The notes below the pieces were generated by a model. That model was not told the origin of the DNA, did no database searches, and saw nothing but the letters and a program-made list of their open reading frames with translations. A stretch of 64,000 nucleotides of DNA from Haloferax mediterranei ATCC 33500 (GTDB taxonomy: Archaea > Halobacteriota > Halobacteria > Halobacteriales > Haloferacaceae), in the NCBI RefSeq assembly GCF_000306765.2, contig NC_017941.2:2604001-2668000 (forward strand), given 5' to 3'. Both the position numbers and the translations under genes were made by a program. This document shows positions 1 to 8,242 of this stretch, piece by piece (the first letter of the stretch is position 1; every line of letters starts with the position of its first letter).

Positions 1-47
1 AACGCGTACGGAAACGCGCCGATGACGCCGCCGTAGTCGTCTGCCAT
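1..47 (-). CDS. 5' end of a gene running off the window
   Basis: Reading leftwards from an ATG whose complement is at 45-47, the first codons are MADDYGGVIGAFPYA, open to the window edge. The start faces away from pgi, so the two genes would be divergently transcribed from the roughly 70 bases between them. Only 15 codons are visible, so no function can be assigned. It is called a gene because the start position and codon use fit the region. Confidence 0.5.
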   Translation of the reverse strand, partial: MADDYGGVIGAFPYA

Positions 48-120
48 TGGTCGCCCCTTGGAAGCGGCCGCGATTAAAGCGACCGGTGTCGTTTTGACGC
101 CGGGGGACGCGCCATCCAGT

Positions 121-1413
121 ATGCAGGTAGACCTCGGGAACGTTCTCGACACCGCAACGGTCCACGGTGTCTCCCGCGAGACACTCGAACGACTCGACGC
201 GCGCGTCGCGGACGCTCACGACCGAATCGAACGCGGCCGCGAGGCGAGCGAACACGGCTACGAGGCGCTGAACCTCCCGAGCCGAACCGACCCCGACGCG
301 ATTCGCGACGCAGTGAGCCGGTTCGACGACCCATCCGCCGTCGTCACGGTCGGTATCGGCGGGAGCGCCCTCGGCGCGGCCACGCTCACCGACGCTCTCG
401 AAAGCGACGTGGACGCCTACTACCTCGACAACGTCGACCCCGAAGCGGTCGAAGAACTCCTCGACTCGCTCGACCTCGCTTCGACCGTCGTCAACGTCGT
501 CTCCCGGTCCGGCACGACCGCCGAGACGCTGGCCAACTTCCTCGTCGTCCAAGAAGCGATGGCCGACGCCGGTGTCGACTGGGCCGACCGAACCTTCGTC
601 ACGACCGGCGAGGAAGGCAACCTCCGCGACCTCGCCGAGAAACACGACCTCCCCTCGCTTTCCGTTCCCGACGGCGTGCCGGGACGCTTCTCGGTGCTCT
701 CGACGGTCGGTCTCGCCGCCGCGGCAATCTGCGGCCACGATATCGACGCGATTCTGGAAGGCGCGGCCGCACAGGAAGCCCAACTCTCCGACTCGCTGTT
801 TGACTCGCCCGCCTACGCCTACGGAGCCGTCTCCTACGCCCTCGCCGAGCGCGGCATGCTCCAGAACGCGATGATGCCCTACGCGGAATCCCTCGAAACG
901 TTTTCCGAGTGGTTCGCGCAACTGTGGGCCGAATCGCTCGGCAAGGACGGTCTCGGCCAGACGCCGCTTCGCGCACTCGGCGCGACCGACCAGCACTCGC
1001 AACTCCAACTGTACCGCGCCGGGCCGCGCGACAAACTCGTGACGCTCGTCCGCGCGACCGAACGCGAAGACGTGGCCATCCCCGAGACCGACCTCGACGG
1101 TCTCGCGTACCTCGGCGGCTCCTCGCTCGGCGAACTTCTCGACGCCGAGTTCGAGGCGACCGAAGCCAGCCTCGCCGCCGCCGGTCGCCCGAACGTCCGC
1201 ATCGAAATCGACCGCGTGGACGAGTACGGCCTCGGCGAACTGCTCTACGCGATGGAAGCAGCCTGCGTCCTCTACGGCGAACTCGCTAACGTGGACACCT
1301 TCGTCCAACCGGCCGTCGAGTGGGGCAAACGCGCCGCCCGCGGTCTCCTCGGCGGCGGCGACTTCGAGGAAGCCGACGCAGTTGCCGAGAAAGAGCGACT
1401 CGTCATCGAGTAG
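121..1413 (+). CDS. pgi: Glucose-6-phosphate isomerase
   Basis: This cytosolic enzyme interconverts glucose 6-phosphate and fructose 6-phosphate. In haloarchaea, which degrade glucose by the semi-phosphorylative Entner-Doudoroff route, it serves mainly gluconeogenesis. The 430-residue protein has the tandem SIS architecture: a glycine-rich VGIGGSALG near residues 76-85, SRSGTT near 128, GRFSVLS near 195 and the family signature QPAVEWGK near 394. An upstream in-frame start at 58 would add 21 residues. ATG 121 is preferred because family homology begins there and a TATA-like GATTAAAG lies about 45 bases upstream. Identification is secure. Confidence 0.96.
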   Translation: MQVDLGNVLDTATVHGVSRETLERLDARVADAHDRIERGREASEHGYEALNLPSRTDPDAIRDAVSRFDDPSAVVTVGIGGSALGAATLTDALESDVDAYYLDNVDPEAVEELLDSLDLASTVVNVVSRSGTTAETLANFLVVQEAMADAGVDWADRTFVTTGEEGNLRDLAEKHDLPSLSVPDGVPGRFSVLSTVGLAAAAICGHDIDAILEGAAAQEAQLSDSLFDSPAYAYGAVSYALAERGMLQNAMMPYAESLETFSEWFAQLWAESLGKDGLGQTPLRALGATDQHSQLQLYRAGPRDKLVTLVRATEREDVAIPETDLDGLAYLGGSSLGELLDAEFEATEASLAAAGRPNVRIEIDRVDEYGLGELLYAMEAACVLYGELANVDTFVQPAVEWGKRAARGLLGGGDFEEADAVAEKERLVIE

Positions 1414-1530
1414 ACGAAACCGCCGGACGCGACATCGACGGGCTGTTTTTCGGCGACGGCCGCCTGCCAATCCACGAGCGACGACTGCCGGCTACTCTAC
1501 GAGCGACAACTAACCGAGCAATCCACGGGT

Positions 1531-1650
1531 GGGACTGAAAGGGGCCGCGACGAGCACGAAGGCGGCCGACAGTAGCACCGCAGGCCGAAGGCCGAGGAGC
1601 GCACGGAGGCCCCCGAGCGCTCGTCGCGGGGGCTTTCGAGGTGTCGTCGT
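1531..1650. ncRNA. Candidate structured intergenic RNA element
   Basis: The 364 bases between pgi and the CPBP protease gene have no convincing coding sequence but fold strongly. GAAAG at 1537-1541 can pair with CTTTC at 1633-1637 to close the element. Inside lie three successive hairpins: GGCCGC/GCGGCC (1543-1548 with 1562-1567), GGCC-GAA-GGCC (1583-1593), and GCCCCCG/CGGGGGC (1609-1615 with 1627-1633). The edges read GGGACTGAAAGGGGC and GGGGGCTTTCGAGGTGTC. Either strand is possible. My unverified impression is that elements with these edges recur in haloarchaeal genomes. Confidence 0.45.
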
Positions 1651-1777
1651 CAGCTCTCGAACCAAAGCCAGCCATAACCACGTCTCCAGCGGTCAACGGG
1701 GTTCAAATCCAGAGGTGCCGAATGAAAATCGTAATCGACCCGAATCGGTTATCCGACACGATTACGAAGAAAGGCCA

Positions 1778-2515
1778 ATGGCACACGACTCCGCCCGTGC
1801 GTCCGGGTCCTCCGGAGACCACCTCCAGACGTACGGTGGCATCATCATCGTCGTCGCCCTCGCGCTCATCGTCGGCGCGACATTCGGGTCACTCGCAAAA
1901 GGATTTGCAATCAACTTCCTCCCACAGACGGACCCGCTCGTCGGCGCGCTCTCCAGCGCCGGACAGTTCGTCGGGTTCGGTGTCGTCGGCGTGGGTTACC
2001 TCGCGGCCCGTGACGACTGGCGTCTCGTCCGCTTTGACTGGCCGACCCGACGTGACCTACTCTGGATTGGCGGCGGCCTCGTCGCCGTCGTCGGCGTCTA
2101 TCTCGGTGCAACGGCGCTCATGAACGTCCTCGGTATCCAGAGCGGTAACAGCGTCATTGCGCAACAAGGCCGAGAAAGTCCGGTGTACTTCCTCTATCTC
2201 ACCGTCGTCACTATCGTCCTCGTCGGCCCCGCCGAGGAACTCATCTTCCGCGGCATCGCCTTCGGCGAACTCCGCCGACTCTGGGGTCCGATGCCGGCCA
2301 TCGCCCTGTCGAGTCTCGTGTTCGCGTCGATTCACTTGTGGTCCTTCTCGGGCGAAGGGATGTACGTCTCGCTGGCGATGGTGTTCCTCCTCGGAAGCGT
2401 GCTCGCGGTCGTCTACGAGAAAAGTGGGAACTTGCTCGTGGCCGCGGTCGTCCACGGCCTGTTCAACGCGGTGCAGTTCCTGGTGAGTTACGCGCAGGCG
2501 ACCGGGCTGGCGTAA
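1778..2515 (+). CDS. CPBP-family intramembrane metalloprotease (CAAX/Abi type)
   Basis: This is a predicted polytopic membrane protein of 245 residues from the type II CAAX prenyl endopeptidase/Abi superfamily. All three catalytic motifs are present: EELIFRG (glutamate pair plus arginine), FASIHLW (histidine) and VHGLFNAVQF (His-x3-Asn). Hydrophobic segments start near residue 20 and fill the protein. ATG 1778 is chosen because the upstream in-frame extension is low-complexity and crosses the structured element. The physiological substrate is unknown; haloarchaeal members have been linked to membrane protein processing and immunity, but nothing here points to a specific role. Confidence 0.9.
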   Translation: MAHDSARASGSSGDHLQTYGGIIIVVALALIVGATFGSLAKGFAINFLPQTDPLVGALSSAGQFVGFGVVGVGYLAARDDWRLVRFDWPTRRDLLWIGGGLVAVVGVYLGATALMNVLGIQSGNSVIAQQGRESPVYFLYLTVVTIVLVGPAEELIFRGIAFGELRRLWGPMPAIALSSLVFASIHLWSFSGEGMYVSLAMVFLLGSVLAVVYEKSGNLLVAAVVHGLFNAVQFLVSYAQATGLA

Positions 2516-2532
2516 AACGCGCGAACGATAGG

Positions 2533-2991
2533 TTACGCCGGATTCTTCCGCGACAGGTCCATCCCGCAGATGGGACAGCGGTCTTTGTTCTCGTCGAACT
2601 CGCGTCCACAGCCTTGGCACTGGAACTTCCAGTTTCGTTGCTCGGCGATGCCGTCCTGTGCGATGACTTCGACGGCGACGTTGAGCCGTTCGGCGACGTT
2701 TTGCATCGCGTAATCGTCGGTGACGAGCGTCGCATCGAGTTCGAACGCGGCGGCGATGAGACGCGCGTCGGTCTCGGAGAGCACATCCCTGTCGCCGGTC
2801 TTGCCAGCGGCTCGAAGTACCTTATCGACGGTACCCTGTCCGGGGATGTGGACGTACATGCCAGCGCCTTCGAGGGCGTCGAAGCGGAAGGCATGCTCGC
2901 CGGTAAGTTCCTCCTTGACGAGCGGAATCGAAGCCGTCTCGTCTTCGGTATGATACTCGTGGATGAAAGCAGAAGCGTCGAGGATCCGCAT
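2533..2991 (-). CDS. nob1: Endoribonuclease Nob1 (PIN domain plus zinc ribbon)
   Basis: Nob1 cleaves pre-16S rRNA to form the mature 3' end during small-subunit assembly. The 152-residue protein starts with a PIN nuclease domain with acidic metal-binding residues (LDAS at the N-terminus, SETDA in the middle, LVTDD later). It ends with a rubredoxin-like zinc ribbon whose cysteines are C125, C128, C139 and C142. Length and order match archaeal Nob1. It lies 7 bases downstream of a PRC-barrel gene on the same strand, a pairing consistent with a ribosome-biogenesis operon because PRC-barrel proteins include RimM-like factors. Confidence 0.93.
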   Translation of the reverse strand: MRILDASAFIHEYHTEDETASIPLVKEELTGEHAFRFDALEGAGMYVHIPGQGTVDKVLRAAGKTGDRDVLSETDARLIAAAFELDATLVTDDYAMQNVAERLNVAVEVIAQDGIAEQRNWKFQCQGCGREFDENKDRCPICGMDLSRKNPA

Positions 2992-2998
2992 TGAAAAC

Positions 2999-3244
2999 TT
3001 ACCGTTGGACGACGATGTAGTCTTTGACTGCCTGCACGCGATTCACCGGAATGCGGAATCGACCATTTTCGTCTTGGTCGAATGGGACGCGGCCGGGGGC
3101 GACTTCCTCGTTCGGTCGGACGAGCAGGTCGTCGAGTTCTCCCGACTTCATGTTCATCGTGATGTTGTACAGCATCCCGAGTTCCGTTCCGTCCGACCCC
3201 ATGACGGCCTTTCCGGAGAGGTTCTCGGCGAGTATGTCGGCCAT
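2999..3244 (-). CDS. PRC-barrel domain protein
   Basis: A compact 81-residue protein consisting of a single PRC-barrel fold (VMGSDGTELGMLYNI, then a strand-rich half ending in VKDYIVVQR). PRC-barrels occur in RimM and photosynthetic reaction-centre H subunits, and stand-alone archaeal versions are thought to bind RNA or protein partners. The start at 3244 (MADIL) is preferred over an ATG two codons earlier by similarity to the usual N-terminus; the choice is not certain. It is transcribed with nob1 immediately downstream, suggesting a role near ribosome maturation. Confidence 0.88.
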   Translation of the reverse strand: MADILAENLSGKAVMGSDGTELGMLYNITMNMKSGELDDLLVRPNEEVAPGRVPFDQDENGRFRIPVNRVQAVKDYIVVQR

Positions 3245-3436
3245 ACACACTCCTTCCTCGCCAGTTCACATAAACGACACGGGCACGTCTGACGAGCGAC
3301 CGACGCGTCAACAGCGAGCTATTACGATAACAATTGTCACACTAGAATTTGGTTTCCATGCGTACGGGCGTGACGATGGACTTAACTTGAGTCACCGACT
3401 CGATTCCGGTAAGAGCTTTCTCCGGGGCGATTCTCC

Positions 3437-5239
3437 ATGTCCGACACTGATTCGACGTCACAATCCGATACGCTTCGCACACCTATCGTGGCCGTCCTCG
3501 GCCACGTGGACCACGGGAAGACGAGTCTTCTCGACAAGATTCGCGGGTCCGCCGTCAGCGAGGGTGAAGCCGGTGCCATCACCCAGCACATCGGCGCGAC
3601 CGCGGTCCCGTTAGACACAGTCTCGCAGATGGCAGGCAGCCTCGTCAAGCCCGAGGACTTCGACCTGCCGGGACTGTTGTTTATCGACACGCCGGGACAC
3701 CACTCGTTCAGCACGCTTCGTTCGCGTGGTGGTGCCCTCGCCGACATCGCCATTCTCGTGGTCGACGTAAACGACAGTTTCCAGCCACAGACCGAGGAGG
3801 CAATCGACATCCTCAAACGAACGGGAACGCCGTTCATCGTGGCCGCGAACAAAATCGACACGACACCGGGATGGAACCCACAGGAGGGAGAACCCATCCA
3901 GAAGAGTTACGAGGCACAGTCCCAGCGCGCCCGGTCGAAACTCGACGAAAAACTGTACGAGATTATCGGCGAACTCTCCGATATGGGCTTTTCGTCCGAC
4001 TTCTACTGGCGCGTCCAGAACTTCCAGTCGAACATCGGTGTCGTCCCCGTCTCCGCGCTGACCGGCGAGGGGATTCCGGACCTCCTCGGCGTTCTCATGG
4101 GCCTCTCGCAGCGGTACATGAAAGACGAGATGGCCATCGACGTGGCCGGTCCCGGTTCCGGGACCGTCCTCGAAGTCAAGGAAGAACGCGGATTCGGTGC
4201 AACCCTCGACGTGGTCCTCTACGACGGGACGATTCACGCGGGCGACACTATCGTCGTCGGCGGCGCGAACGACCCCATCGTGACCGAAGTCCGCGCGCTC
4301 CTCCAGCCTCGACCGAACGCCGAAATCCGAACTGAAAAGCGGTTCGACAAGGTCGACGAAGTCCGCGCCGCGGCGGGTATCAAAATCGCCGCTCCCGACC
4401 TCGAAGACGCGATGGCCGGTGCGCCGGTTCGCGTCGTCGGCGACCGCGACACCGACGAGGTCATCCGCGAGGTCGAAGCCGAACTTGCCGACATCGAAGT
4501 TACCACCGAAGAGGAGGGTGTCGTCGTCAAGGCGGACACGCTCGGCAGCCTCGAAGCAATGGCGAACGCGCTCCAAGAGGCCGAAGTCCCCATCCTCCGC
4601 GCCGAAGTCGGCGACGTCGCCCCGCGCGACGTTGCCGTCGCATCGACCGCCCGCGAACCGGAGCACGAGGTCATCCTCGGATTCAACGTGGACGTGCTCT
4701 CGAACGCCGAAGACGAACTCGACAAAAACGACGTCAAACTGTTCGAAGACGACGTTATCTACCAACTCGTCGATGAGTACAAGGAGTACGTCGACGAGAT
4801 GAAGCGCGCCCAACAGGAGACGATTCTCGACAAAATCGTCCGACCGTGTCGCTTCCGCATCCTCAAAGACCACGTCTTCCGCCAGAACAACCCCGCCGTC
4901 GTCGGCGTCGAAATCATGGCCGGGACGATAAAGAACAACATGAACGTCATGAAGTGGGAAGACGGCGAGCCGACTCGCGTCGGCCAACTCTCGGGGATTC
5001 AAGAACAGGGTGAAGACGTATCGAGCGCCCGCGCCGGCTCTCGCGTCAGTGTCGCTATCGACGGCCCGACCGTCGGCCGCCAGATAGACGAGGGCGACGA
5101 ACTCTGGATCGAACTCCCCGAAAAGCACGCGAAGATTCTCGAACAGGAACTCCGCGACGACATTCCGACCGACGAACTGGAGGCACTTTCGGGCTATCTC
5201 GAAAAGCACCGCCGTCGCGACCCCTTCTGGGGCAAATAA
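3437..5239 (+). CDS. infB: Translation initiation factor aIF5B (IF-2 homologue)
   Basis: This GTPase promotes ribosomal subunit joining. The 600-residue protein has the G1 loop GHVDHGKT at residues 22-29, the G3 motif DTPGHHSF near 78 and the G4 motif NKID near 139. The EF-Tu-like domain II, the domain III Rossmann-like part and the C-terminal domain IV typical of eukaryotic/archaeal eIF5B follow. The length is usual for archaeal aIF5B without an intein. A 586-codon open frame on the opposite strand is a compositional shadow. The short acidic N-terminal extension is typical of halophiles. Confidence 0.97.
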   Translation: MSDTDSTSQSDTLRTPIVAVLGHVDHGKTSLLDKIRGSAVSEGEAGAITQHIGATAVPLDTVSQMAGSLVKPEDFDLPGLLFIDTPGHHSFSTLRSRGGALADIAILVVDVNDSFQPQTEEAIDILKRTGTPFIVAANKIDTTPGWNPQEGEPIQKSYEAQSQRARSKLDEKLYEIIGELSDMGFSSDFYWRVQNFQSNIGVVPVSALTGEGIPDLLGVLMGLSQRYMKDEMAIDVAGPGSGTVLEVKEERGFGATLDVVLYDGTIHAGDTIVVGGANDPIVTEVRALLQPRPNAEIRTEKRFDKVDEVRAAAGIKIAAPDLEDAMAGAPVRVVGDRDTDEVIREVEAELADIEVTTEEEGVVVKADTLGSLEAMANALQEAEVPILRAEVGDVAPRDVAVASTAREPEHEVILGFNVDVLSNAEDELDKNDVKLFEDDVIYQLVDEYKEYVDEMKRAQQETILDKIVRPCRFRILKDHVFRQNNPAVVGVEIMAGTIKNNMNVMKWEDGEPTRVGQLSGIQEQGEDVSSARAGSRVSVAIDGPTVGRQIDEGDELWIELPEKHAKILEQELRDDIPTDELEALSGYLEKHRRRDPFWGK

Positions 5240-5369
5240 CGACTCACGCGTCCAGTCTGCACCCCACACATCCAGTTTGCGACCTACGCCTCCGATGTAC
5301 GGGGTTAGATGGCTGTGCGCGCCGAAACGAATAATATTCTCACGTTCGTACCTGTCTGATGGTGGTATC

Positions 5370-5678
5370 ATGCGCAGACAAACAACTCATAGCGACAGCA
5401 TCGTCTCGGAGCCAACGCGGTACGACGCCATCCTCGCGACGCTCCCGCTCCCGCTTTTCCTCGGCGTCACCGTCGGGATGCTCACCGAACTTCCGATTTC
5501 GCTCGTCGTCGGTGTGAGCGGTCTCATCTCGGTCGCCGTCCTCGCCTACGGATTGTTCGTCGCCGCGCCGACGACGCCGACGGCACCAGCATCGAGTGCG
5601 ACCGAGGTGTCACTCGATGGGCGGAAATCGCACACCCGCGACAACGCTCGGCGAAATCGTCGCCGCGGAAGTGTCTAA
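5370..5678 (+). CDS. Small two-helix membrane protein, unknown function
   Basis: 102 residues from ATG 5370. A polar N-terminus ends in EPTRYDAILA, followed by two hydrophobic segments (about 26-45 and 50-70, the second ending AVLAYGLFVAA). A Thr/Ala linker and a basic C-terminal tail (KSHTRDNARRNRRRG) follow. The start was chosen because upstream codons do not look coding. Similar small double-spanning proteins are common and mostly uncharacterised in haloarchaea. It is unclear whether it is cotranscribed with infB, 130 bases upstream. Confidence 0.75.
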   Translation: MRRQTTHSDSIVSEPTRYDAILATLPLPLFLGVTVGMLTELPISLVVGVSGLISVAVLAYGLFVAAPTTPTAPASSATEVSLDGRKSHTRDNARRNRRRGSV

Positions 5679-5704
5679 CGAACCAGTTGTCCTCGGCTGT
5701 CGAT

Positions 5705-5866
5705 TCAAGGGCGGTTCCACTCCCAGAACCAGTACGCCACGCCGAACAGCATTAATCCGGCGCCGAAGGTGGACGTTGCCGGTTCAGGGATGAGGACCAA
5801 CACGAGGCCGACAATGATGATAGCCGTTGGTCCGATTTCGTCCGCGTAGTCGACACGAGAAACCAT
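5705..5866 (-). CDS. 53-residue membrane miniprotein
   Basis: A short frame reads MVSRVDYADEIG, then a hydrophobic stretch (TAIIIVGLVLVLIPEPA), then a second one containing GLMLFGVAYWFWEW, ending at a TGA complementary to 5705-5707. The two-helix pattern, the acidic N-terminus and the convergent fit with the neighbouring gene, whose stop is 26 bases away, support it as real. Its function is unknown. Confidence 0.65.
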   Translation of the reverse strand: MVSRVDYADEIGPTAIIIVGLVLVLIPEPATSTFGAGLMLFGVAYWFWEWNRP

Positions 5867-5986
5867 ATCACACCTACGGTCCCATCCGTAAAGTGCATTG
5901 TTCTGATTCTAGTACGGTGATAGCGCGCCAAAGCGGCGACAGAAAGCGGTAGCCGAGACTCGGCGTGGGGAAATCAGCCGGACGAA

Positions 5987-6032
5987 CAGAAGTCAGCCGG
6001 CTGGCAGGGACGGGCAGAAGTCAGCCGGCTGG
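5987..6032. repeat. Direct repeat, 18 bp x 2 (28-bp period)
   Basis: CAGAAGTCAGCCGGCTGG occurs at 5987-6004 and again at 6015-6032, with a degraded third copy (AAATCAGCCGGA) just before. The core AGCCGGCT is itself palindromic. It lies between the divergent-side end of the 53-residue gene and the 3' end of the DUF5811 gene. Confidence 0.8.
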
Positions 6033-6071
6033 AAGTAATCACCGCGTGCGCTCGGGGCGAGGCAAACGTTG

Positions 6072-6455
6072 TTATCGAGCTGCGGGCGTGAGGTCGTCGC
6101 CGACGGCGCTCATCACCTGGAACGCGGCGCTGGCGGCGAGACCACGTGCGACTTCGTCGCGGTCCTCGTCAGTGAGTCCAGCGTCGAGGTCGTCGGCGTT
6201 CGGCGAGAACCCGGCGCTGACGGGGTGGCCGACAGGAGGATGTACGGCGACGGTAGCTAGTGGGCCGGCCGACCCGGTCGAAAGTTCGGACCCGACGGCG
6301 AACCCCTCGGGGAGATACGACTCCGTCCGGGAGACGATACCGGCGACCGCTCGCCGGAGCGAGTCCATCTGTTCGACGGTCAGTTCGCGGTCTTGCGACG
6401 GCTGACCGGCACCAGGTACGCCGGGAGCGCCCGCATATGGGTTGTTCCCGTTCAT
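6072..6455 (-). CDS. DUF5811 family protein
   Basis: 127 residues. A Gly/Pro-rich N-terminus (MNGNNPYAGAPGVPGAGQ) is followed by a compact, acidic soluble domain containing QMDSLRRAVAGIVSRTESYLPEGFAVG and a C-terminal helix EDRDEVARGLAASAAFQVMSAVG. I recognise this as the haloarchaeal DUF5811 family, which has no assigned function. No transmembrane segment or signal peptide is visible. It lies 87 bases downstream of the histidine-kinase gene on the same strand and may be cotranscribed. Confidence 0.8.
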   Translation of the reverse strand: MNGNNPYAGAPGVPGAGQPSQDRELTVEQMDSLRRAVAGIVSRTESYLPEGFAVGSELSTGSAGPLATVAVHPPVGHPVSAGFSPNADDLDAGLTDEDRDEVARGLAASAAFQVMSAVGDDLTPAAR

Positions 6456-6542
6456 CAGTCGTCTGGGCTACGGGAAGGACGTGTAAAAAGGCGTCGTCGG
6501 TCAGGGTCGGGTGCCGCACGTCGAAACTCGAAGACGGCGTGC

Positions 6543-7430
6543 CTACGACGGCGAACAGGGGATCGAGACGGTCACAACTGTGCCCTGGTCGTCCCCGGTC
6601 TCGATATCGAGGGTCCCACCGGACGCATCGACGATGGCGCGAACCAACCAGAGGCCAACGCCACTCGTGTGACTCAGTTGCGTTTCGGTCCCCGAGTCGA
6701 GCGCGTCGCGTTCGGCTCCCGGGATACCAGGACCGTCGTCAACGATAGTGACGTGCGCCGTTTCAGCGGTTTTTTGCACGGTGACATCGACGGCTGTCTC
6801 GTCGCCATTCGAGTGGATGGCGGCATTTTCGAGTAGTTCCGTGATACTTCGTGGCAGCGCCGGGTGTGCCTGTACCACCAGTGTTGCCGGTGCTGTCACC
6901 GAGACATCCACACGTGGATGTTCAGTTCGGAAGTCCTTGACGGCATCGCCAACCGCACAGGAGAGGTCAATTTCGACTTCGGTCCCCTCTGCTAACTCGA
7001 CGCTACGGAGGAGTGCGACTTCGTCGCTCACCTCGACCAACCGGTTCGCACGCGCTCGAATCGCTTCGACAGGGTCGACACTTTCGGGGGCGTCCGCCTG
7101 CGGTTCGATGAGCTCGGCGTAGCCCAAAATCGACATGCAGGCGTTTCTGATGTCGTGTCGGAGGATTCGGTGGAGGACGCTCGTATGCGAGAGCGTCGAT
7201 TCGAGTCGCGAGGTCGTTCGGCTCAGTTTGGAGTGGCTGCGGTCGACGAGGACATAGACGAGAACCGCGGAGATAGTGACGAACAACCACCCTTTCACCG
7301 TCTGGAGAACGACTTGGTTGGGGAGCTTCGCGACCACCTGGTCGCTCGTGGCGACCCACAGAAAGCCGAACGCGGCATAAATAAGTGCTACTCGACCGGG
7401 TGAGAGGTCGGAGCGTGTGTCCCCACTCAT
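6543..7430 (-). CDS. Membrane sensor histidine kinase
   Basis: 295 residues. Two N-terminal transmembrane helices lie at about 12-30 and 40-65, with almost no extracellular loop. A short coiled linker leads to a HisKA-like dimerisation helix with the phospho-acceptor in HRILRHDIRNACMSILGYAEL near residue 92. The HATPase domain shows the N box (ELLENAAIHSNG), G1 (DDGPGIPG) and G2 (GVGLWLVRAIVDASGGT). No PAS or receiver domain is attached. The lack of a sensing loop suggests it senses a membrane or intramembrane signal. No response regulator is adjacent, which is common in haloarchaea. Confidence 0.92.
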   Translation of the reverse strand: MSGDTRSDLSPGRVALIYAAFGFLWVATSDQVVAKLPNQVVLQTVKGWLFVTISAVLVYVLVDRSHSKLSRTTSRLESTLSHTSVLHRILRHDIRNACMSILGYAELIEPQADAPESVDPVEAIRARANRLVEVSDEVALLRSVELAEGTEVEIDLSCAVGDAVKDFRTEHPRVDVSVTAPATLVVQAHPALPRSITELLENAAIHSNGDETAVDVTVQKTAETAHVTIVDDGPGIPGAERDALDSGTETQLSHTSGVGLWLVRAIVDASGGTLDIETGDDQGTVVTVSIPCSPS

Positions 7431-7547
7431 GAGTGAGGATTCTCACACCGCCTGATGAGTACGTCGGTCAACGCTCGAGAATGTCAGGGAGAGAGACACA
7501 TAATTCGAGGTGGGGACTCAGGGCGGGAACTGGCAGAGAATCCTGAC

Positions 7548-8021
7548 TCAGAAGATAGATTCGCTCTGCCCGTAGGCTGCGACCGTAATCGCGGTCGTGT
7601 AGCCGTCGTCCTCGTGTTCCGCCGTGGTGAGTGCGACCTGTTCGTCGTCGAACGACCAGTCACGAAGCCCTTTCCCGGCGTCGAGTCCGTCGACGACCGC
7701 TTTTCGAACGGCAGATTCGTTGGTGCCGGTCGCCTCGTAGAAGAGTCCCGGACCGGAGCCGGTCGCCCAGCCGAGACCGGCGACGGCGGTCTCACCGGGG
7801 GTCGAAGTCGTCTGGCGGGCCTGCACGACGGTTAGTCGGTTCCCGGCGGGGCCGAGGTCGGGTGCGACCTCGACTTCCTCGACGGTTGCGTCGCCGGGGA
7901 CGACCGAGGAGACGGCGACGAGATTGTAGTTGTGGATGTTCGCCGCGGCGAGGGCGGCATCGTAGGAGGCCATCTCCGTCGGGGCGGTTCCGACCCCGCG
8001 GACGACGCGAATCGTGTTCAT
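7548..8021 (-). CDS. pdaD: Pyruvoyl-dependent arginine decarboxylase
   Basis: Converts arginine to agmatine. In archaea agmatine supplies polyamine synthesis and the agmatidine modification of tRNA-Ile2. The 157-residue proenzyme carries the self-cleavage site in NLVAVSSVVPGD: chain scission is expected between Ser38 and Ser39, leaving a pyruvoyl group on the larger chain. The C-terminal half contains EHEDDGYTTAITVAAYG, typical of the family. Length and motif placement match the Methanocaldococcus enzyme. It stands alone, with about 115 bases on one side and 220 on the other. Confidence 0.95.
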   Translation of the reverse strand: MNTIRVVRGVGTAPTEMASYDAALAAANIHNYNLVAVSSVVPGDATVEEVEVAPDLGPAGNRLTVVQARQTTSTPGETAVAGLGWATGSGPGLFYEATGTNESAVRKAVVDGLDAGKGLRDWSFDDEQVALTTAEHEDDGYTTAITVAAYGQSESIF

Positions 8022-8242
8022 GCCCGAACTCTCGCGTCGGTGGAAAAGGGGGTTACGAATGAGCGCTCCCGGAGTGAGAGTAAAGCCGCGAATATCTCTA
8101 TATAGAACGGTTCTGACGGACGAAACTCCATAGATAGGTGGCGCGGCACCGCCGACCCAATAACAGCGGCAGTTATCTGACGAGTTACCGAAACACCGAC
8201 GAGCGAACCGAAACCGGTGTCGAAAACGCAGACGCAGACGTG

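Noticed and set aside
1690..1730. tRNA-like T-loop GGGTTCAAATCC
   Set aside because: No T-stem complementarity and no acceptor or anticodon arms could be built around it.
3611..5371. 586-codon open frame opposite infB
   Set aside because: It mirrors infB codon by codon, has no family features, and such antisense frames are common in GC-rich halophile genes.
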